Assembly (NCBI GenBank): GCA_031769625.1
Contig: JAUIMM010000646.1
Span: forward strand, 930,501-994,500
Direction of reading: 5' to 3'
From: Taudactylus pleione
Lineage: Eukaryota > Chordata > Amphibia > Anura > Myobatrachidae
DNA length: 64,000 bases
Part shown: positions 42,856 to 53,933 of the stretch, one piece after another
Layout: every line of letters starts with the position of its first letter
Position numbering within the stretch: position 1 is the first letter of the stretch
Translations under genes and position numbers: made by a program
Notes under the pieces: model-generated
What the model was told of the DNA's origin: nothing
Database searches by the model: none
Seen by the model: only the letters and a program-made list of their open reading frames with translations

Positions 42856-44461
42856 ACGTTTTACAAAAGTAATAGAGGCTTCCACGAAAGTGAAAGTTTA
42901 CATATTGAAAAAAAAATGTATAAACAGTTTCAATATCAAATCAAACAATTCAAAGGGGAACTCCAGACAGTCATAATTGCTAAGCTGCCAACAAGCTGTG
43001 AGAGCCTGTTCGATCGTCTCCTGTCTAATAAACCAGCAAAGCGTAGAGTGCACTAAAAAGTCTCCTGGATATCACGGCTGGCAATATAGAGGATGCGGGT
43101 GCAGGGTGAGGCCACGTTCCCTTGACCTGTGGGCATCTCAGGCACTAGACCCTAAACAATTTTATTATTTTTTTGGTAAAGGGAAAAGGGGATATTTAGC
43201 AATGAAGGCTACCGTATTTAGCATTTTGTTTGATTATACAAATGAAACCAGATACAGCCACTCACAAGCTGTATACAGCACCGCAGAGGTCACAACTGTT
43301 TTCTCACCAGGTGCTTTGTATTTTATCAATATGGCGTGGGAAACATTTTAATAGTGACAATACAAAGTGGTATCTACCTTCGACCCAACACATTTTAGAA
43401 GCACCCGCTGCAGCATGGAGAACAACCAACAACTGGGAGCTGTCCAAAACATGTATAGCCTCCTTAAGGTCCCCGCTACGCCTGTACTGTTTATTATAAA
43501 ATACTGTAAAGAACTTTGTATGTTACTCAGTGTATGAATAGATGACCAGCCGCTAACTGGGCAACATAAAACAGGCCACATCCACACTGACAAGAGTCTT
43601 CTGCATAAAACAGAAATGTAGACCTAGGTAGTGTATAGTTTATACTTTTGAAACAGTAGATTTTATAGCGGTGCTTACAAACGGGAGATGACTTTGCAAA
43701 TAACAAAACTTATGAAAGTAATGGCCATTCGTCATCATTATACATCCATTACTGCTCGACCATCGACGAAAAGGGCGCAGAGCTCATTGGTGGGCTGACA
43801 GAGCATGTCGCTGGCGCTACGTCAGGTCAAACAGCCATATGACAAGTTATGTGAGCAACGTGGATAAAAGCAGTATTGGTAGACGATGGCTCATTGTGTC
43901 TATTCCTGTGGTGTATGCGTTGTGTCCACAGGGCTGGTAACTGAATATTAAGTCAGCAAAACAAGTCAACATTTCTCAAGCAGGTGTTATTTTGCAAATC
44001 CGCCACAGCGAAGACGTAGGCCGAGTGCTTCGATCGTTAAATGAGTAAGCTACCTCTTTATTTAGGCCAATATCTTTACGCCATCACCACAAAAGCCACA
44101 GACGGGAAGGCCAGAAGAAACACTACAGAGAAATATTAGCATGGAAATGGAGCAGTTCCTGGAAACTGAGACAACCGCATCTCTCACACACGCAGGATGT
44201 CTATACAATGTGCAGATTTCAAGGAGTTTTATACTAAAACATGATCTATATGACAGCAATACATCTGCAGCTCTTATATAGCGCTATGAACCAGGAGAAG
44301 CCAGATTGTTATGCAATAATGTATGACTTCATAAGGCAAGTGCCGCCACATACCTTATTAATAGTTCCATTATATTTGTATATAGTGTACGTATTATGCT
44401 GCTCTGCACAGAGAATATTCCAGTTATTCACCTCACTCCCTGCCCGATGGAGGTTATAATC
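42856..44461. other. intron, no recognised feature
   Basis: About 1.6 kb without recognisable gene, array or element ends. Several open frames under 125 codons show no domain. Confidence 0.45.
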
Positions 44462-44795
44462 TACAGATGTGTTCACATACACCTATCTTCTGTGCGCTAC
44501 AAGTCACGTTACACATAACACGTGAGCGACGTGTGACTCTGTAGCGCCGAGTGTCTTTTCGTGCAACTTTTTCTCTTCACGTGCCACTTATTCACATTCG
44601 CCGCTGACACTGTAACGTAGCATTTCGCATGAAGATACACCCGCAGTCGCACACAGAATATAGGCATTCCGCATATCATTTTAAACAGAAGCTGAATAGA
44701 AAAAGTCGCACAAAAAGAACTCACGCCACTGCATGGCCAACTAGCAGGGCTTTTTAATGCGCAAGGAGGCTAGATGTATTGTGAACACATCTGTA
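44462..44795. mobile_element. Fold-back element (ACAGATGTGTTCACA ends)
   Basis: The ends TACAGATGTGTTCACATACA and TGTGAACACATCTGTA are inverted repeats 334 bp apart. The interior ('gccgctgacactgtaacgta', 'gtcgcacaaaaagaactca') is shared with the longer relative at 61415-61921. It is non-coding. Confidence 0.8.
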
Positions 44796-45336
44796 TGCTT
44801 CCCCTTCCACATACACGCACATACTCCATGGTCAACTAACCGTACAATATATTTTCTGAAATGTGGGAAGAAAGAATGGAGAACATACAAACTCCTGGGA
44901 CTCAATCCTATTAGGTGTGAGTTTAAGAATGCCGGGTTGTTTCCTGATATTTACATACATGACGCGAATCCACGCACCTGAGGTCCAATTAGAAAGCGCA
45001 ACTTGCAGAAGTCGCTGACGAGGTTTGTGACTTTTCTACAAAATGCGACCTGGGGAGAAGTGCATGAATAACTGGGGAAACCATCCTGGACCCCAAAAAA
45101 GTGGAAACTGAGGTAGCGGGACCATATAGAAAGCTGTTAGTGACCATATGGAAAGTACTGGAGGTTTACAAACGGTATCAAATGGCTGGTTTCTGCACTT
45201 TTTATTAACGGCTGATAAATGACAGCAAGCAAGTATTTTTCAGCAAGGTAAAGTCTTCCCAGTGTTTTTATATATGTTTGTAAAAAGTTGGAATAAACAC
45301 TTTTACCTCTCATCTACAAGTTCTAAAAGCCCTCTC
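44796..45336. other. intron, no recognised feature
   Basis: Nothing was recognised before the start of the 30-bp tandem array. Confidence 0.45.
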
Positions 45337-45671
45337 CCATCAATGCAACATCTATATATCCCTGTCCCACATCATTTACACCTCCACATCCCTGTCCCAC
45401 ATCATTTACACCTCCACATCCCTGTCCCACATCATTTACACCTCCACATCCCTGTCCCACATCATTTACACCTCCACATACCTGTCCTACATAATTTACA
45501 CCTCCACATACAGTACCTGTACCACATAATTTACACCTCCACATACCTGTCCCACATCATTTACACCTCCACATACCTGTCCCACATCATTTACACCTCC
45601 ACATACCTGTCCCACATCATTTACACCTACATACCTGTCCCACATCATTTACACCTCCACATAACTGTCCC
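45337..45671. repeat. 30-bp minisatellite, left block
   Basis: About 11 copies of a unit reading CCTGTCCCACATCATTTACA plus CCTCCACATA. Units vary slightly (ACATCC versus ACATAC; one 27-bp copy near 45628). The same unit resumes at 46152, so this is one array split by an insertion. Confidence 0.95.
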
Positions 45672-46151
45672 CAGGAGTTATAGTGGGCAGGAACAGGGTG
45701 GAACAGAGTTCCGTCACCTCTAAAGGTAGGTGGAACTAGTTCCTGCACAGAAGTCCCACAGACAGAGAGCCACTCACTGTCTGCCTAGGGAGGCTCAATT
45801 TCTTCAGAGGTCCCTTATTTCAGAAAAACCAGCATATAGGTAAGGAAAGAATCAAGCGAAGGCAATAAATAGGGGTTGCAAAAAAAACATTGGGCATCCA
45901 AGTGACAGACTAGTTTGTGGGGACCCCATAAAAAAACTCAGAGGCACGGCAGAAAAATAACACTGATATAGTGCCTATGCGGCCCCTAGCCATTCACTTT
46001 ACCGTTTCCTATACACAACAGTGTGTGTGTATTTGTGTAAAGAACAGTTTTTACACTTATTTTGGCCTGTCAGATTAGCATGATGGGGGGTGGGAAGTAG
46101 GCGGCGAGAGAGATGAGTTCCACCACCTCTCCAGGACCACTTTAAGCCCTG
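45672..46151. mobile_element. hAT-like MITE inserted in the 30-bp array
   Basis: The left end CAGGAGTTATAGTGGGCAGG and the reverse complement of the right end, CAGGGCTTAAAGTGGTCCTGG minus its last base, agree at most positions. Flanking octamers actgtccc and cctgtcct are both versions of the minisatellite's own cctgtccc, consistent with an 8-bp target duplication in the array. It encodes no transposase. Confidence 0.7.
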
Positions 46152-46570
46152 CCTGTCCTACATCATTTACACCTCCACGTACCTGCCCTACATCATTTAC
46201 ACCTCCACATACCTATCCCACATCATTTACATCCCCATGTACCTGTCCCACATCATTTACACCTCCACATACCTGTCCCACATCATTTACACCTCCACAT
46301 ACCTGTCCCACATCATTAACATCTCCACATACCTGTCCCACATCATTTACACCTCCACATACCTGTCCCACATCATTTACACCTCCACATACCTGTCCCA
46401 CATCATTTACACCTCCACATACCTGTCCCACATCATTTACACCTCCACATCCCTGTCCCGCATCATTTACACCTCCACATCCCTGTCCTACATTATTTAC
46501 ACCTCCACATCCCTGTCCCACATCATTTACACCTACACATACCTGTCCCACGTCATTTACACCTTCATAT
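46152..46570. repeat. 30-bp minisatellite, right block
   Basis: About 14 copies of the same unit as at 45337-45671. A 30-bp period keeps one frame open (YLSHIIYTST repeated) and the opposite strand open as well; neither is a gene. Confidence 0.95.
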
Positions 46571-47187
46571 AGGATGTATAGGTAGGGGATAAAAAATGTA
46601 AATACAAATATAAAGCCATTGATGCAGTACGGTCTATGGGGAAGATTCAATACAATCTGCCAGTTACAGCTCCATAGGCTGCGAGCTGAACCTGCCTTCT
46701 ACTGTTAGGATGAAGATTACGATCTTTAGCAGTGATCTTGTCATTTCAGAGAAGGGACTGCACCCAAACCATGCCAGAAAAATGCACCTTCCACTTTTGG
46801 AAACAATATCATACGGGCGTAAAGTTCTTTCGGTTGGTGCTACACGAGCACTCGTCTATTAGTCAAGAACATGGAGAATTAGGATTCATCTGACCATCTA
46901 GTCCATATTTTCAGCCACTTCACACACTACAATTGTATTATTGGATTTCTAAGGTAACAAGTCTCCTCAGCTTGCACCTCTCCAACCCCAGCCTGGACCA
47001 GAGGACTCTCCCATCTGCAAACACTCATTCATCTTTCATTAATGAGTTAAAAATTAAAAAAACTTAAAATGGATGAGTCAAACCGTTACATGCTAGTGAC
47101 TTATTAGAGCATTTAAAAAATAATAATTAGAAAGAATATTAAAAAGTTTAAAAAAATGCTGGTAATGAATACCTTAAAACTATTAGG
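46571..47187. other. intron, no recognised feature
   Basis: This is mixed to AT-rich intron with nothing recognised. Confidence 0.45.
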
Positions 47188-47465
47188 AGGCGCTTCAATT
47201 AAGCAGGAATTGAATTGTGCCGGAAGGGAGCTCCCGAAGTTTTTCAAATTTAGCGCGCTGTTTAGCCCGACTAACGATTTCTTCTCGCACCCTCCTGAGG
47301 GTGCAAAGATAACTCCGACCAAAGTGCCTGCCACAAGGCAGTTTTCAGGCTTAGTATGGCGCTAACAGCCTCGTGGCCGACTCTTTAGTCGGAGAACGCC
47401 CAGGTTAAGTCGCGAGATCCGACATTCTCAGACTTAACTGCTTCCCGTCGGAGTAAACATCGCGG
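47188..47465. mobile_element. Family G MITE, degenerate
   Basis: It contains GGAAGGGAGCTCCCGAAG, TTTAGCGCGCTGTTTAG, CCGACTAACGATTTCTTCTC and repeated 'cgagatccgacattctcaga' blocks typical of family G interiors. The left end reads GGCGCTTCAATTAAGC. The right end is lost. Confidence 0.6.
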
Positions 47466-47608
47466 AAAAGTTTGATAAAAACTTTTTTATTTAAATCAAG
47501 AAGATCCTTAGAAAACACAAATCCAAGCCGCTATTAGATTTTCTAAACGGATACGTTTCTCTTTGATTTTGAATGAATGAGGCATGCTGTGTGTCTACAT
47601 AACTATTT

Positions 47609-47900
47609 CAGTGTTCTCCCCAGAAAATTTTTCCAGTCGGGTGGCATCAAAAATTAGCCGGGTGGGGGCCTTCGCACTAATAAAATGTTTTAAACCCTGA
47701 CCGTATAATGATTTAAACTTGAAATAACATTTTATATATTAATTATCTTCTTATTAGAGGCCCAATTGTCTTATTATGAAAATGCTGCAAAGTCTGTAGG
47801 ATCTGTTGCTTTTTATACAGCTCCCAGATACTGTCCCCACTTGCAGGTTCCCAAAGTGCCAGGTGGTGCACCCGCAAACAATAGCCTGGGGAGAACACTG
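47609..47900. mobile_element. hAT-like MITE (CAGTGTTCTCCCCAG ends)
   Basis: The ends CAGTGTTCTCCCCAGAAAA and CTGGGGAGAACACTG form a clear inverted repeat 292 bp apart. Flanking octamers do not match, so the duplication has decayed or the limits are off. Internal 'gtcgggtggcatcaaaaatt' and 'gccaggtggtgcacccg' support a fold-back layout. Confidence 0.8.
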
Positions 47901-48311
47901 TATTTAAATTCCAGACATCCAATAAGGACCTATGTTTATTTACTCTCCAGCTGTTGCTACGAAGCTTAAACGAGTAACATGCCACACTTGCTGAGATGTT
48001 ACTTGTTTAAGCATCGTGACAGTATGACAATCAAAAGATAATATTTGTCATTTACCCCACACGGAATGTGACAACACAGCTAACCTATACTCTATAGTAC
48101 TATTGCCAATTCACAATCACAATATTGCTATATTTTATTGTTTTGATATGGTTTATAATTTTTAATATTTAACATATCTAGTAATCACTAACGTGTAACG
48201 TTTCACTCTCCGCTTAACTTGTTTTGGATTGCAGAACCCTCTAAGCAGACCACTAGCTGCTCCCGTATATAAATATTTCTATATTAATTATATTAGTGTA
48301 TTACAGACTCA
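47901..48311. other. intron, no recognised feature
   Basis: This is AT-rich intron; nothing was recognised. Confidence 0.45.
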
Positions 48312-48650
48312 GGCCCGTATTCAAAGTCGGAAAAGTTTTGCCTGTCCTACTTTCCGCCTCGTTCGCCTGTTTCAGAGGCAAAAATTTTACGTGCGCATGC
48401 CCGCTTTTCAACAGATTTGTCGTTTGGGGGACTGTCCTAAGGGTTCTGGGTCGTTTCCCCACATTTGCACCCCAAAATAAAGATTTTGCACATCTTTTCA
48501 CCTGCTATTCATAGTAGATACATTTTTGCTCATTACATTGCATTGTTCGGGGAATTGAATTTGGAGATAAATTCCGAACAGGTGAAAAGCGGCAATAGGC
48601 AAAACTTTTTAGCAGATTACGGCTTTTCACGTCTAGTTGAAACCAGCCCT
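48312..48650. mobile_element. Family G' MITE, short copy
   Basis: It starts GGCCCGTATTCAAAGTCGG then AAAAGTT, and ends 'acggcttttcacgtctagtt' before 'gaaaccagccc'. The 'gggactgtcctaagggttct' and 'ttgcaccccaaaataaagat' blocks match 62700-62780. It is non-coding; overlapping frames on both strands are shadows. Confidence 0.6.
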
Positions 48651-49930
48651 TATTGTTTCACAGAAATGTGCTTGCATTACAGACTGTGTAAACTTTCCTC
48701 TTTAATGCTCTGTTAATGGGGCTACAATGTTGAAGATGTAACCAAAAACGTAATCTCCTAGCATAGGGTTTACGTTAGGAAACTCTTGGCAAACTCCAGT
48801 TTTAGGGACCACTAGCCTTTTTAGAAGCAGGTTACCCCATGCCACGGTTATTCTTTGGGTTTATGTATATGAAGAACCCTTCATGATTTTCTCGAAAATA
48901 TACTTGTCAAAAAAAATAAAATGTTCAAAATGTAAATTTCCTTCTATCCAGTAGCTGAGAACTTGGCTATAGTCAGCTACTCTATTACTTCATGTTCTCT
49001 CTTTCTTTCACCTAATACAGATCTCCCGTCTTACACCAAAGTTGAGAAAAAAGCTAAACTAGGTAAACTAATTTAGTGTTCACTCTAGCTCCGGCGCGAG
49101 GCAGGGCGCCGGAGCTAGAGAGGGCACGTTCGTGCGCCCGAGAAGGGGGCGTGGTCATTAAAAAGGGGCGAGTCTATAAGACGCCTCCCCTTTTCGTCAC
49201 TCTTGGGGGCGTGCCCGGCACTTACGGACACGCCGGGCAGTCCCCAAGCCCTGCAGACAGGGAGAATAGATGCCCCAGATACTTTTCTGGGGGGAATTCT
49301 AAGGAACAAACTATGTCAAAGTATGGATGTGTCCCTGCACAGGCTCAACATGATAAATGATACCCTACAAACAAATATACTAACCCTAGTGTTCGTTCTT
49401 GCACCCTGCACCGGTCAGACCTGTGCAGTTCATCTTTCCGGCCTGGGGTGTCGCCCTTTGCTCTGGTGCTTCTAGCACACACTGGTCTGTATCTCAGTTT
49501 GTTGCAACAGGAGTGTGCGCTAGAACCACCAGAGCAGAGAGCGACACACCTGGCAGAAAAACGGAACTGCAGAGGTTGTGACAGGTGCAGGGTGCTAGAA
49601 TGTATACTATAACCCTATGGGTAGATGACCTTCAGCATGGGGTACAGATAGTATATCTCCTGGTCGTGCTCCCCCTAGAGTTTGAAATTAGTAACAAAGG
49701 AACAGAAAAACCCTCTCTTTGTGGGGACACTTCTGTAGTTTAAAACTTAACTTTTACTTAACAGTAGCTAAAAACCTAACCCACAAACACTAAACAAAAA
49801 CACATATACCTGTATATTTCAAATAATTCCATGTATCAATTATTTGTGACATCAATAAGTCCGGGTAGCGAGTTCAAATATCAAGTCTTATATATTGGTT
49901 ACTTCCTTGCTATTCCTGGATAGTGATATA
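48651..49930. repeat. intron with two fold-back repeats
   Basis: Positions 49085-49120 form a GC-rich hairpin (CTAGCTCCGGCGC against GCGCCGGAGCTAG). Positions about 49395-49605 form a fold-back with arms CTTGCACCCTGCAC and GTGCAGGGTGCTAG, plus GTGCAGTTC/GAACTGCAG. Bases 49710-49795 ('ctttgtggggacacttctgt' etc.) recur in inverted orientation at 56637-56725. Otherwise nothing was recognised. Confidence 0.6.
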
Positions 49931-51166
49931 CACTATTTGGACAAAAGTATTTGGCCAAACCTGTTAATTATTGAACTGAGGTGTTTCAATCAGACCCGTT
50001 GCCACAGATGTATAAAATCACCTAGCACCTTGCCATGCAGTCTCCATTTGCAAACATATGTGATACCAAATGGGTTCGTTCTGAAGAGCTCAGTGACTTC
50101 AAGCGTGGTACTGTGACAGGAGGCCACCTTTGCAATAAGGCAGTTCGTGAAATTTCATACCTGCTAGAGATTCCACGGTTAACTGTAAGTGATATTGTTA
50201 GAAAGTGGAAGCATTTAGGAACAGCAGCAACTCAGCCATGAAGCAGCAGACCACGTAAAGTCACAGAACAGGGTCAAAGACTGCAAAAGGCGCATTGTGA
50301 GTAAAAGTCGCCAACACTCTGCTGATTCCGTAGCTCAAGAGTTCCAAACTTCCACTGGCATTAACGTAAGCACAAAAACTTAATGGAATGGGTTTCCATG
50401 GCCGGGCGGCTGCATGCAAGCCTCACATCACCAATGCCAAGCGTCGGACAGAGTGGTGTAAAGCACACAAACACTGGACTGTGGAGCGGTGGAAACGTGT
50501 TCTGCGGAGTGACGAATCACACTTCTGTTGGCAGTCAGATGGGAGAGTCTGGGTTTGGCAGATGCCGGGAGAACTTTACCTTCCTGATTGCATTGTGCCA
50601 ACTGTGAAGTTTGGTGGAGGAGGGATAATGGTATGGGGCTGTTTATCAGGGCATGGGCTAGGCCCCTTATCTCCAGTGAAGGGCAATCTTAATGCTTCAG
50701 CATACCAAGAGATTTTGGACAATGCTATGCTTCCAACTTTGTGGCAACAGTTTGAGGAAGGCCCTTTTCTATTTCAACATGACTGAGCCCCAGTGCACAA
50801 AGCAAGGACTATAAAGACATGGTTTGATGAGTTCGGTGTGGAAGAACTTGACTTGCCTGCACAGAGCCCTGAACTCAACCACATCGAGCACCTTTGTTAT
50901 GAACTGGAACGGAGATTGCGAACGAGCCAGGCCTTCTCCTCCAACATCAGTGCTTGACCTCATAAATGCTCTACAGAATGAATGGGCACAAATTCCCACA
51001 GAAGCACTCCAACATCTTGTGGAAAGCCTTCCAAGAAGAGTGGAAGCTGTTATAGCTGCAAAAGGGGGACCAACTCCATATTAAAGTATATGTATTTGAA
51101 TACAATGTCATTACAGACCCTGTTGGTGTAATGGTCAGGCGTCCAAATACTTTTGTCCATATAGTG
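49931..51166 (+). mobile_element. Tc1/mariner transposon, decayed
   Basis: A 1236-bp element flanked by TA on both sides (49929-49930 and 51167-51168), the Tc1/mariner target site. Terminal inverted repeats start CACTATTTGGACAAAAGTAT on the left and CACTATATGGACAAAAGTAT on the right. It encodes one transposase, broken by stops and a frame change, on the plus strand (antisense to rictor). Some terminal divergence suggests an old insertion. Confidence 0.95.
50035..51084 (+). pseudogene. Tc1-like transposase, disrupted
   Basis: The N-terminal DNA-binding part (50035-50241; TVSDIVRKWKHLGTAATQP) ends at a stop where a basic 'GRPRK'-type linker follows in frame. The DDE catalytic part begins in another frame at about 50388 ([32 protein letters not shown]). 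It reaches the second Asp in FLFQHD, directly followed by a TGA. In-frame sequence continues with APVHKARTIKTWFDEFGVEE and a degenerate 'LNHIEHLCYELERRL' where the family has LNPIEHLWDELERRL. The last ~50 codons (50940-51084) are again in a different frame. It is inactive. Confidence 0.93.
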
Positions 51167-51802
51167 TATTTTAGATATAATTAATCCAGCAGGTGACGAA
51201 ACATCCATAATACATTATTAGTCAGAAAATTGCAATAATTTCAGCAGACGGAAAAATATCAGCAATAATACGGCAATACAGGCTGAGACTCCAATGTCCA
51301 AATATTCAGAAATACAGAATATTCCGAAATACAGATTTTTTTTTTTTAGCATGACTGAGATAGTGAAACCTTTGCTTTTTGGTGGTTCAATGTACACAAA
51401 CTTTGTTTAAGGTACAACATTATTAAAAATAAAGTATAAAATGAACTTCAGGCTTTGTGTATAAGGTGTATATGAAACAAATGAATTTCATGTATGTACA
51501 CAAACTTTGTTTGAGCCACAAAATTATAGAAAATACTGTATAAAATTGCCTGCAGGCTGTGTGTATAAGGTATATACAAAACATAAATGCATTCTGTCTT
51601 TAGATTTGGGTTCCATTTCCAAGATATTTCATCATGGCATGCAAATATTCCAAAATACGGAATATTCCCATATCCAAAATACCCCTGGTCCCAAGCATTT
51701 TGGATATGGGAGACTCAACCTATAGTAAGAAACTGCTAATTATATCGGAGCATAATTCAGACTACATTTAAACCTTTTAATATTATAAACGGTTGGTGGT
51801 AA
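51167..51802. other. intron with a loose 'ctttgttt' repeat
   Basis: Two diverged copies of an ~110-bp segment occur at about 51393-51480 and 51497-51600 ('tgtacacaaactttgttt', 'ggctttgtgtataaggt / ggctgtgtgtataaggt'), a local direct duplication. Bases 51795-51802 (ggtggtaa) are the left target duplication of the next MITE. Confidence 0.5.
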
Positions 51803-52207
51803 GGGTGTGGTAAGTATTACCGCCGGACGCATGGCCGGCGGTTCAAATCCCGACAGCGGCTGCCCGGCAAGGGTGAAAAATAGAGATAACAAAGGTAAGT
51901 TCTTACCATATCTCATATTTCTACGAAGTCCATAGGGTTCCACAGGATACCTTGGGGTATAGGTGATGACGTCAGGCACCAAGCACCATAGAGTTAAGTT
52001 TTCAGCCTCCCAGGATGCACTAGGGTCCCCCTTCTATACCCCGCCCCCGAGCCAAGGCATCTCAGTTACGTACCAAGCCATAGGCCGGAGGAGGAGAAGG
52101 AAGAGAGAGAAAAAAGATCTGGACACACACAAGAATCACATTCTCACCAGAGGGAGACGGAAAAACCGGTGACCAGAGTAAAGCCCATCTGCAGCACAGG
52201 TGCGACA

Positions 52208-52318
52208 GGGTGGGAGTCCTGTGGAACCCTATGGCCTTCGTAGAAATAGAGATAACAAAGGTAAGTTCTTACCATATCTCATATTTTCTACATCAGAGTC
52301 CATAGGGTACCTTGGGGA
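52208..52318. repeat. DIRS-2 internal complementary region
   Basis: It reproduces both element ends: 'cctgtggaaccctatgg' and 'cttcgtagaaat' match the left terminus in reverse complement, and 'ttttctacatcagagtcca' matches the right terminus. Compared with the right end it lacks about 15 bp ('tatccacagga'). Confidence 0.85.
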
Positions 52319-52337
52319 TATCTCAAAGCAGTATCGT

Positions 52338-53918
52338 TCAAGGGTGGGGACGCTCCTGTGCTGAAAGGAGAATCCGCCGCCCGAAGGAAGCATCCTGAGA
52401 GGCAAAGGTGTCAAAAGCGTAATACCTCACAAAGGTATGGACAGAGGACCACGTGGCAGCCTTGCAGATCTGGACTGCAAAGGCACCACATCGAGCTGCC
52501 CACGAAGGACCCACAGACCTAGTGGAATGAGCCCTCACAGAGGATGGAACCGGCAGGCCTTCATGAAGATAAGCTTCTGAAATTGCCAGGATCCAACCTG
52601 CCAAAGTTTGCTTTGAAGCAGGCCAACCCTCTTTACGGAAGCCATAGAGGACAAACAAGGCGTCCGACTTCATAAACGAAGAAGTGCGGTCAACATAAAT
52701 CCTTAAGGCCCGCACGACATCCAAAGTGGCCTCACCCACTGAAAGGTCAGGTGAGTTAAAGGCCGGTACAACGATTTCCTCGTTGATATGAAAACGGGAA
52801 ACAACTTTGGGAAGAAAATCAGGACAAGTGTGCAGCACCGCCCTGTTCCCATGAAAAATCAAGAAAGGAGGTCTACAAGAGAGAGCCCCTAAATCAGAAA
52901 CACGTCTGGCCGAAGCGATGGCCAGAAGGAAAATTGTTTTAGCTGTCAGCCATTTAAGATCCACTGAGCCCAGTGGTTCAAACGGCGGTCCCTGGAGAGC
53001 CCTCAGGACCACAGCTAAATCCCAAGGCGCCACCGGTGGAACAAATGGCGGCTGAATTCGAAGAACACCTTGCATAAAGGTGCGCACATCAGGGATTGTA
53101 GCAATCCTACGATGGAAACAGACAGACAGGGCAGATACCTGCACCTTCAAAGAAGCAAGGCGAAGCCCATGGTCTAGTCCCGCCTGTAGGAAGGCTAGCA
53201 CTCTAGACAGACGGAACTCCCGAGGTGCATAACCTCTCGGCCAACACCATTGGAAGAACGTATGCCACCCACGATGGTATATTCTTGCAGAAGACGGTTT
53301 CTGAGCTCTAAGCATAGTGCGTACTACAAAGCTAGAAAACCCCCTGGACCTTAACATGGCCGTCTCAACAGCCACGCCGTCAAAGACAGCCGAGTCAGGT
53401 CTGGGTAAAGACAGCCGAGTCAGGTCCGGGTGAAGACAAGGACCCTGTGACAGTAGGTCCGGTCGTAGCGGCAACCGCAGAGGAATGTCCACGGACAGAC
53501 CCTGAAGGTCTGAGAACCAGTGCCGTCTGGGCCACGCGGGAGCTATCAACAGGAGCGTCCCCCTCCTTCCTGTTTGAATTTCCGGATTACCCGTGGAAGA
53601 AGGGAAAACGGAGGAAAGAGAGAAGCAAACCGGAACGTCCACTGGACGGACAGAGCATCCACCAGAGACGCCTTTTCGCCTCTTGTGCGAGACCCGTACA
53701 TCGGCAACTTTTTGTTGTGCAGTGACGCCATGAGGTCGATCTCTGGAAGACCCCAACTGTCCACCAGAAGTTGAAAAGACGTCCTGGTGCAGAGACCATT
53801 CCCCCGAATGAACGTCCTGGCGACTGAGAAAGTCGGCCTCCCAGTTGAGGACTCCCGGGATGAATACTGCTGATATGGCCGGGAGATTGCGCTCCGCCCA
53901 GATCAGGATGCGGGACAC
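52338..53918 (-). CDS. DIRS-2 tyrosine recombinase frame
   Basis: This 526-codon open stretch starts at the end of RNase H (IPGVLNWEADFLSRQ near residue 20-34). It continues through the DIRS recombinase N-terminal region (LPRPDSAVFDGVAVETAM) to the catalytic C-terminal block RAHSTRSVGPSWAARCGAF / CKAATWSSVHTFVRYYAFD, carrying the H-x-x-R and a Tyr near the end. No frameshift was seen inside. Its apparent start is just the first codon after an in-frame TGA; the natural protein would read through from the RNase H part. In an active element it would insert the circular DNA copy. Whether this one is functional cannot be judged from sequence. Confidence 0.85.
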   Translation of the reverse strand: MSRILIWAERNLPAISAVFIPGVLNWEADFLSRQDVHSGEWSLHQDVFSTSGGQLGSSRDRPHGVTAQQKVADVRVSHKRRKGVSGGCSVRPVDVPVCFSLSSVFPSSTGNPEIQTGRRGTLLLIAPAWPRRHWFSDLQGLSVDIPLRLPLRPDLLSQGPCLHPDLTRLSLPRPDSAVFDGVAVETAMLRSRGFSSFVVRTMLRAQKPSSARIYHRGWHTFFQWCWPRGYAPREFRLSRVLAFLQAGLDHGLRLASLKVQVSALSVCFHRRIATIPDVRTFMQGVLRIQPPFVPPVAPWDLAVVLRALQGPPFEPLGSVDLKWLTAKTIFLLAIASARRVSDLGALSCRPPFLIFHGNRAVLHTCPDFLPKVVSRFHINEEIVVPAFNSPDLSVGEATLDVVRALRIYVDRTSSFMKSDALFVLYGFRKEGWPASKQTLAGWILAISEAYLHEGLPVPSSVRAHSTRSVGPSWAARCGAFAVQICKAATWSSVHTFVRYYAFDTFASQDASFGRRILLSAQERPHP

Positions 53919-53933
53919 CTCTACGAGTGCCGT

